Shown piece by piece: positions 59,031 to 64,000 of a stretch of 64,000 nt of DNA (within the stretch, counting starts at the first letter, position 1; the number at the start of each line of letters is the position of its first letter). Both the position numbers and the translations under genes were made by a program. The stretch is from Nissolia schottii. Its lineage: Eukaryota; Streptophyta; Magnoliopsida; Fabales; Fabaceae. The notes below the pieces were generated by a model. That model worked only from the letters and a program-made list of their open reading frames with translations. It ran no database searches and was not told the origin of the DNA. The DNA lies in contig QANU01058179.1 in assembly GCA_003254905.1 (NCBI GenBank), positions 449,965-513,964 on the forward strand, written 5' to 3'.

Positions 59031-59170
59031 GTACTCACTTTTTGTGAGACACTATGCTGACTTACAATTTAAACATTAGATGAGATTTTAACAGGTTCAT
59101 ACTTCATTGAGATCTCATGTAATGATAGATGAGTTGTGAGTCAATACAATGTTCCACAAAAAATAAGTAC
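59031..59170. mobile_element. Small hairpin MITE, 140 bp
   Basis: Left GTACTCACTTTTTGTGAGAC pairs with inverted right GTACTTATTTTTTGTGGAAC. The pairing continues through TGACTTACAA/TGACTCACAA to ATGAGAT at the centre, so nearly the whole unit folds on itself. Confidence 0.6.
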
Positions 59171-59316
59171 AATTAATCTTTCTCTAAATTAAAATTAAAG
59201 ATGTTTTACTAACCATTTTCCTTAGGAACCTTGGTAAGAAGATTAAAGTGAAAATATTTGAGTATTTTTAATACATTCAATGTAATAGAAACTTTGAAAA
59301 CTTATCATTTTAATAT

Positions 59317-59492
59317 AAGAATTTTGCTAACAAGTGTTTTAAAGATATTTGTTAATAATTTAAAAAATAGTAACCTTTTATTAGAAGAATAAAAATTTGA
59401 AGTCTTTTTAGTGCATCAAAAATATTAAAAATCTTAAAATATTTTACTCTAAATCTCTTAAACTTTAAACATTTTAACAAGTTTATTAACTT
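59317..59492. mobile_element. Diverged MITE, TTTTGCTAACAAGTG family
   Basis: Starts AATTTTGCTAACAAGTG, with TTGTTAATAATTT inside, and closes with the inverted CTTGTTAAAATG. Related to 31855-32046. Confidence 0.45.
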
Positions 59493-60060
59493 TTTTTTTC
59501 CAAATTAAAATGAAGGGAGAAGAGAGAAGTGCATGGATAAATTGATTACTCCCTTCATTCCAAGATAAGTTATTTTGGACGCAATAGAATATTTTTTACT
59601 TAAAATATTTAAAATTTTGTCCTGATATAAATTTTTTTATTATTATATCGAGGAAAAGACTAATCACGCGCGAGTCTGCGCAGGACACAAGGAAAGACGC
59701 AAAGGAAGTTGTGTTTTGTCACACCGACATGGTGGGAGGGAAATGGAAAAAAGGAGAAAGCAGAAAAGAAAGAAGAAAAGGGAGAGAGAGCGACGTTGTT
59801 GCCTAGGGGGTGGGAAGACCCTCGTGGCGATCGCACGGGGAAGAGATTTGTGTGTCTCACAGGATAAGCGATTAGAAAAATGCCATGAATGAGGGACCCA
59901 CCCCACTTCAGGGAACAACCCAATGAGATGAAAAGGTTGTGTGTCGGGTTCCAATCATGACCATTGGCTGTGCTGATTTTGATGGGTGCTCCTCATCATG
60001 GCTCCTCCTTGCATGTGACCTTTGACCTAAGCAGTTGATATTGGCCCAGGCCATAGGGGT
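59493..60060. other. Intergenic, with a GC-richer patch
   Basis: About 59660-60060 is GC-richer than its surroundings and purine-rich on the plus strand. Its minus-strand frames give proline/serine-rich products with no family that I recognise. ACTCCCTTCATTCCAAGA near 59549 resembles a Stowaway-type end. A TAGGGGTGGCAATGG at 60054 resembles a hAT end, but no partner end was found. Confidence 0.35.
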
Positions 60061-60483
60061 GGCAATGGCCTTCAGGTGCCACCTGGCCCACCCAGGTTAA
60101 ATGCTCAAGATTTCTTGCGATTTGCCACAGGGCAACCCACCCTATTCCACCTAAAACAACATCATAGGTGCCATTTATTTTGGATTTTGGCAGATACACT
60201 CATTATCTTAGGCATATGAGGCGGCCTACATGCCTCAATTTGCTTTTTCCTCGCATAGAAATTAAACACTCTTCAATCTCTGTTTATACTTTAGTTATTT
60301 GGCCTCATTTCCTTAATTTCTCAATTATAATCATGAATGTCTTAATCTTAAGTGTATGGTGACACTTGTAAGTGAAACACAAAAGATTCCGTTCCAATAA
60401 AGCTACAATTTATTTAGATATTTGTTAATTAAATTTACGAATTTCACGTATTATTGATTGAATAAAACTGGTTAGTCTTCAAT

Positions 60484-60662
60484 TTTTTTTTAGTTATTAA
60501 CAAGGCCGTTGGAGCACTTGTTAAAAAAAACATATATAGTAATTTTGCATTTAAAAATGTAAAATTTGTATTTTTTTAATGACATTAATTACTTATTTAA
60601 CATAAACTTTTTTATTTTGATTTTTTTTAACCAATGCTCCTAAGATATTGATTAGCAAAATT
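60484..60662. mobile_element. Diverged MITE, same family as 31855-32046
   Basis: Left AGTTATTAACAAGG, GTTGGAGCACTTGTTAAAAA pairs with inverted right TTTTGCTAATCAATATCTTA and GGAGCATTGGTTAAAAA. Confidence 0.55.
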
Positions 60663-60682
60663 TTAATTTTTTTTATAGAGAA

Positions 60683-60925
60683 CTAGCAAGATTAATTTTT
60701 ATTTGATTAGATTAAGAAAGTATTAAATTTATTTTTTACATATATACCTTTGTTATCTCTCATACTTTCCATAACAATTAATAATTATAAAACTTATTGC
60801 TCAAGGTTAATTTTGTCTATTCACTTTATATTTTCTCTATCTTAATGTCAGTTAAATGATTTATTAAAGTGTGTATTTTTATCTAAAATGACAACAAAAA
60901 ATGAACAGAAAGAATTTTTTTTGGT
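60683..60925. mobile_element. Diverged Stowaway-like MITE copy
   Basis: Shares word order with 61060-61290: TAGATTAAG, ATTAAATTTATTTTTTA, CATAACAATTA, TTAATTTTGTC, CACTTTATATTT and TTTTTATC-AAA-TGA. The ends are eroded. Confidence 0.5.
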
Positions 60926-61025
60926 TGAACCTGAGTGTTTACTAATTAACTGTGATTAATCTCGTTGTAATTACTAGAGGAAGTAGAGCACCTAATTTGA
61001 GAATTTGTGAGTGAATAAGATACTA

Positions 61026-61290
61026 CTCCCTCCGTTCACTTTTTATTATCATCTTTTAACAAAAAAATTGTCATATTATTTGAGTAGATTAAGGGAACAT
61101 TAAATATATTTTTTATAAATTTATTCTTATTATTTTTCAAACTCCCACTAACATTTAATTACCATAACAATAATTACTTAATATTAATTTTGTCGACACA
61201 CTTTATATTTATTTATCTTAATATCAATTAAATAATTTTTAAATTGTATATTTTTGTCAAAAATAATAATATAAAGTGAACTAAAAGAAG
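61026..61290. mobile_element. Stowaway-like MITE with CTCCCTCCGTTC end
   Basis: The left end CTCCCTCCGTTCACTTTTTA is the classic plant Stowaway start. The inverted right end reads CTTCTTTTAGTTCACTTTAT. Flanking TA is likely. About 265 bp, AT-rich. Confidence 0.7.
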
Positions 61291-61895
61291 CAACAAAGAG
61301 AGAAAGAATAACGTAAAAATAATAAATAAAAAATGAAATAAGGAGTAAAATTTGATATTAAACAATTAATTTTGCATTAAAAACTTAAAAGGATTAACAA
61401 TATGGAATAATTTAATTTTTTTTAAATGGACCAACAAAAGGAAAGGGATGGAGTAATAATTGTTTTTGGAAGTTGCTGTTGCAGAAATTAAGGAAAAGGT
61501 AAGCCGTCCTCATCATCCACATAGAAGGTAACATGTGCATGATGTGATGTACTGGTTATCGTCTTATCAAAAACCCTTGTACAAAGTTGTCTTCATTTTA
61601 TTGATAGCCTATGGATATGAAATAACAGACTTTTTCTTTAGCTAAAAATGCCAAGCATTCCTCTTTTTATGAGTAATCTTTCAATCTCTTAACTATTTTT
61701 TTTTAAAAAAAAACTACTATTAAATAAAGTATAAAATATAAACATGTAATGTTCTAAAATTTAAAAAGACATCATTTTTTATCTCATTTTAATTAAAAAA
61801 ATTTAAGAAAATGAATTAGAAAAATTAAACATTATTCTTTTTCTATCACTAGTTGTATCCCACTACTATAGATTACAACGAAAACATTTTTTTAA
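61291..61895. other. Intergenic AT-rich stretch
   Basis: Nothing supported as a gene or element. Confidence 0.5.
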
Positions 61896-62062
61896 TAGGG
61901 TTTTGTTAACTGTTATAAAAAATAAAAAGTATGAAATTTTAATGAACTTTAATACATTTAATCGAAATCTTTAAAGAGAGCAATCAATTCATTGAAAATT
62001 AAATTTTTTTTATTAATTTCTAAATAGCACCCTCAAGATATTAATTAACAAAACTCTTTTGA
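61896..62062. mobile_element. MITE, same family as 31855-32046
   Basis: Left AGGGTTTTGTTAACTG pairs with inverted right GAGTTTTGTTAATTAATATC. About 165 bp. Confidence 0.55.
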
Positions 62063-62159
62063 TACATAATTGAAACTACTTTTAAAAAAGTACAAGTTAA
62101 TTTTGTATAAACAATATGTAAATATCATCTTTACATGTTGTTATGTAAAATTCAACTGT

Positions 62160-62643
62160 ACTGAAATAGGACGTAACTCGGATCCTAAGTGTCTGACTTA
62201 GGAGCTTAGAGAGATGAATGCAACTTCAAGTCTTCAATGTAAATTTGGGCGGCGGCGGCGGTACTTGCAAAAGATACTCCGGCACCTAAGTAAGTATATT
62301 TCTTATATGGGTAGTAGAATGAATATAACGTACCTTACTATGTGCAGTGTCCTTGCCTTATATAGCATAATCCTATAAGTATGCAGGAGTTGTAACTACT
62401 CTACTTGACCTAGTTTGCACTGCTGGAGGCAGAATAGGTTGTGAGGTACTTGGTTTTGCATAATCAGTGGTCATATGCAAGGGATTAGGTGACTCATTTG
62501 TTGGCACATCAGCATGTAGAAGATGTTGTAATTATGGATACAAATCAGCAACTGAACTTGGCAGCACAGTCTTAGCAAACAATTCAGGTTGGTGCTGCAA
62601 ATGTGTGTTTAGCTAAAAAGGGAAAATGTCTTCATGGAATAGA
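62160..62643. other. Possible eroded LTR sequence
   Basis: Contains a GGC triplet run at 62249-62263 followed by GTACTTGCAAAAGATACTCC, which recalls the GCCTTTGCAGGTACACCC block of the LTRs at 27330 and 50330. No domain or clear ends. Confidence 0.3.
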
Positions 62644-64000
62644 GTGTAACACCCCTACTTTCAGCCTACATTATAGTCATAACATTCATTATAGGGTTGT
62701 TATCTGCTTTGGTTAGGTTACTTTTAGCCCCTACTTTTAGCTTTACAAATATTTCTTACTCGAAAATATAGACCGTTTTCAAAACTTTTTCCCTTTCTTA
62801 CATAAACTATGAGCCGTACGTGTTCAAGAAATCATATAGATATGCAAGCGATAGAGTCCCATTGGACTTAATGATAACTAATCGGTTGGATACTATATCG
62901 AGTATTTCATGATATATATGTATATACAATCATCCGGTCCATAACACAAGTTCACATTTGAGTAATAATACATAATTACACATTTAATTATACATGATAC
63001 ATTGACTTCTCCTAAGGGCTAAGGGCATGTCTAGTTCCCTTAGCTAATCCAAGTATAAAGCATGAGCTATCGTCTTTTACTTCCTCAGAATCCCCTGACG
63101 CCCAAGTCCTTGCACATTCTCCGACGTCTGCCCTGCCTCAGCATACTTGTCGTGCTAGCCTGGAACCATAAAGGGGTGGGGGTGAAAACATTGCGTCCTC
63201 GTGGGAAACCGTGGGGGATCATTCTTTGTTTTCTACTCACGTATGATTCCGTCGCTCAGGGGTTTCTAGGTGACATATCATACTAACAACCCTACTTGTT
63301 ATTATTAATCCGGCTAGTCCTGAGCAGCTTTAACTAGTTTACTAGGTGATTGGGGAATCTACTCTTTGACTTACTTATCCTAGGAAAACCTTCTGTACTT
63401 GCTACATTCTATTCATGACTTTGGGTCATGTCTCTCTTGCATATCTTATTTTCGTATAGGTGTCCTTCATGAAACCTTCTTCACTTATCAATGCTTTGTT
63501 AAACATACATCTTCTTATACTCTTTTCCCTGTAAGCATCTACTTACAGGAACATTGATCCTTCTTTCTCTGTAAGCTTCTACCTACAGAGACTCTCCTAT
63601 AAGCTTCTACCTACAAGACTACTGACCATCAACTCTCTGCAAGCTTCTACCTACAGAGACCTGTTAACCATCTCTCCCCTACAAGCTTCTACCCGCAGGA
63701 CAGAGGCCTTCTCTTCTCCGCAAGCTTCTACCTACGGAGACCTGTTGACCATCTCTCCCCTGCAAGGTTCTACCTACAGGGCAGAGACATTCTTGCAAGT
63801 TTCTACCTACAGGAATACTTATCTTTACTTCTCCATAAGCTTCTACCTATGGAGAATCATCCTGCAAGCTTCTACCTATAGGTCAACTTACCATCCTTAC
63901 CCTGCAAGCTTCTACCTACAGGGCGGAGACTTTCCTGCAAGCTTCTACCTTCAGGAATGCTTAGCTTCGCTTCTCCGCAAGCTTCTACCTACGGAGAATC
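62644..64000. mobile_element. LTR-like sequence beginning TGTAACACCCC, runs off the window
   Basis: TGTAACACCCCTACTTTCAG is a typical LTR start. The following 880 bp are non-coding, with a denser GC part at 63000-63260, and lead into the hairpin array. The right end is outside the window, so LTR or whole-element status cannot be decided. Confidence 0.45.
63528..63998. repeat. Array of at least 13 small hairpins with a conserved loop and varying stems
   Basis: A core close to AAGCTTCTACCTA recurs about every 30-45 bp. Each core is flanked by short arms that pair with each other but differ between units. Clean examples: CCTGTAAG/CTTACAGG (63528-63549), CTCTGTA/TACAGAG (63567-63590), TCTCCG/CGGAGA (63715-63740), CCCTG/CAGGG (63758-63781), TTCTCCATA/TATGGAGAA (63829-63856), CCCTG/CAGGG (63900-63923), TTCCTG/CAGGAA (63932-63957), TTCTCCG/CGGAGAA (63971-63998). 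Units near 63596, 63635, 63677, 63789 and 63860 pair with one or two mismatches or a wobble. The array reaches the window edge and probably continues. Confidence 0.9.

Noticed and set aside
60054-60150. Another hAT element starting TAGGGGTGGCAATGG
   Set aside because: No inverted partner end or 8-bp duplication found within the next kilobase.
63528-64000. CRISPR-like array of regularly spaced repeats
   Set aside because: The genome is plant, spacing varies, and the spacer parts are short and partly repeated. The units are hairpins, not repeat-spacer units.

Overview
This is nuclear DNA of a dicot plant, most likely a legume. The evidence is intron-split plant-type genes (MYB-related factor, 2-oxoglutarate dioxygenase, DUF1639), AT-rich intergenic sequence, and layers of plant transposons (hAT, Mutator-like, CACTA, Stowaway-like, SINE, Tat-lineage and chromovirus Ty3/gypsy). 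The legume placement is an inference from overall resemblance, not from a diagnostic marker. The assembly is a draft: a run of N fills 45593-45977.

Three host genes are supported. (1) The 5' exon of an R-R-type MYB-related transcription factor on the minus strand at 38-332; the gene leaves the window on the left. A decayed second copy of that exon end lies at about 4090-4192. (2) An 11-exon 2-oxoglutarate/Fe(II)-dependent dioxygenase on the minus strand, 18538 down to 11482. I assembled it exon by exon; all phases close to 308 codons plus stop with the metal ligands present. (3) A DUF1639 protein on the plus strand, 29145-30041, three exons, 237 residues. Nothing in the window links the three in one pathway.

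Layout: 1-5.1 kb, MYB exon, its upstream region, a hAT-like element, a CACTA end cut by an LTR-like sequence, and the decayed MYB copy. 5.7-6.1 kb, a solo LTR with perfect target duplication. 7.8-8.4 kb, a non-autonomous hAT element. 9.9-11.3 kb, a large inverted repeat next to the dioxygenase 3' end. 11.5-18.5 kb, the dioxygenase, with a solo LTR in intron 8. 18.8-25.9 kb, tandem duplications, a LINE RNase H relic, a 19-bp minisatellite and a hAT-like insertion. 26.0-27.8 kb, a Mutator-like element with perfect 9-bp target duplication carrying an LTR-related sequence. 28.9-30.4 kb, the DUF1639 gene. 32.3-43.5 kb, a decayed Tat-lineage Ty3/gypsy element on the minus strand with an antisense plant-mobile-domain-like relic, no visible integrase, and a second gypsy relic nested in its left LTR. 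45.2-46.3 kb, a young long-TIR element spanning the N gap. 46.3-62.6 kb, AT-rich DNA with MITEs, a minisatellite-bearing LTR relic, a SINE, a MULE transposase relic and a 3-kb long-TIR element with another inverted-repeat element inside it. 62.6-64.0 kb, an LTR-like sequence carrying the most unusual structure seen: an array of at least 13 small hairpins whose loop is conserved while the stem sequences vary in step on both sides.

Most of the window is repeat archaeology, with clear nesting that allows insertions to be ordered in time.
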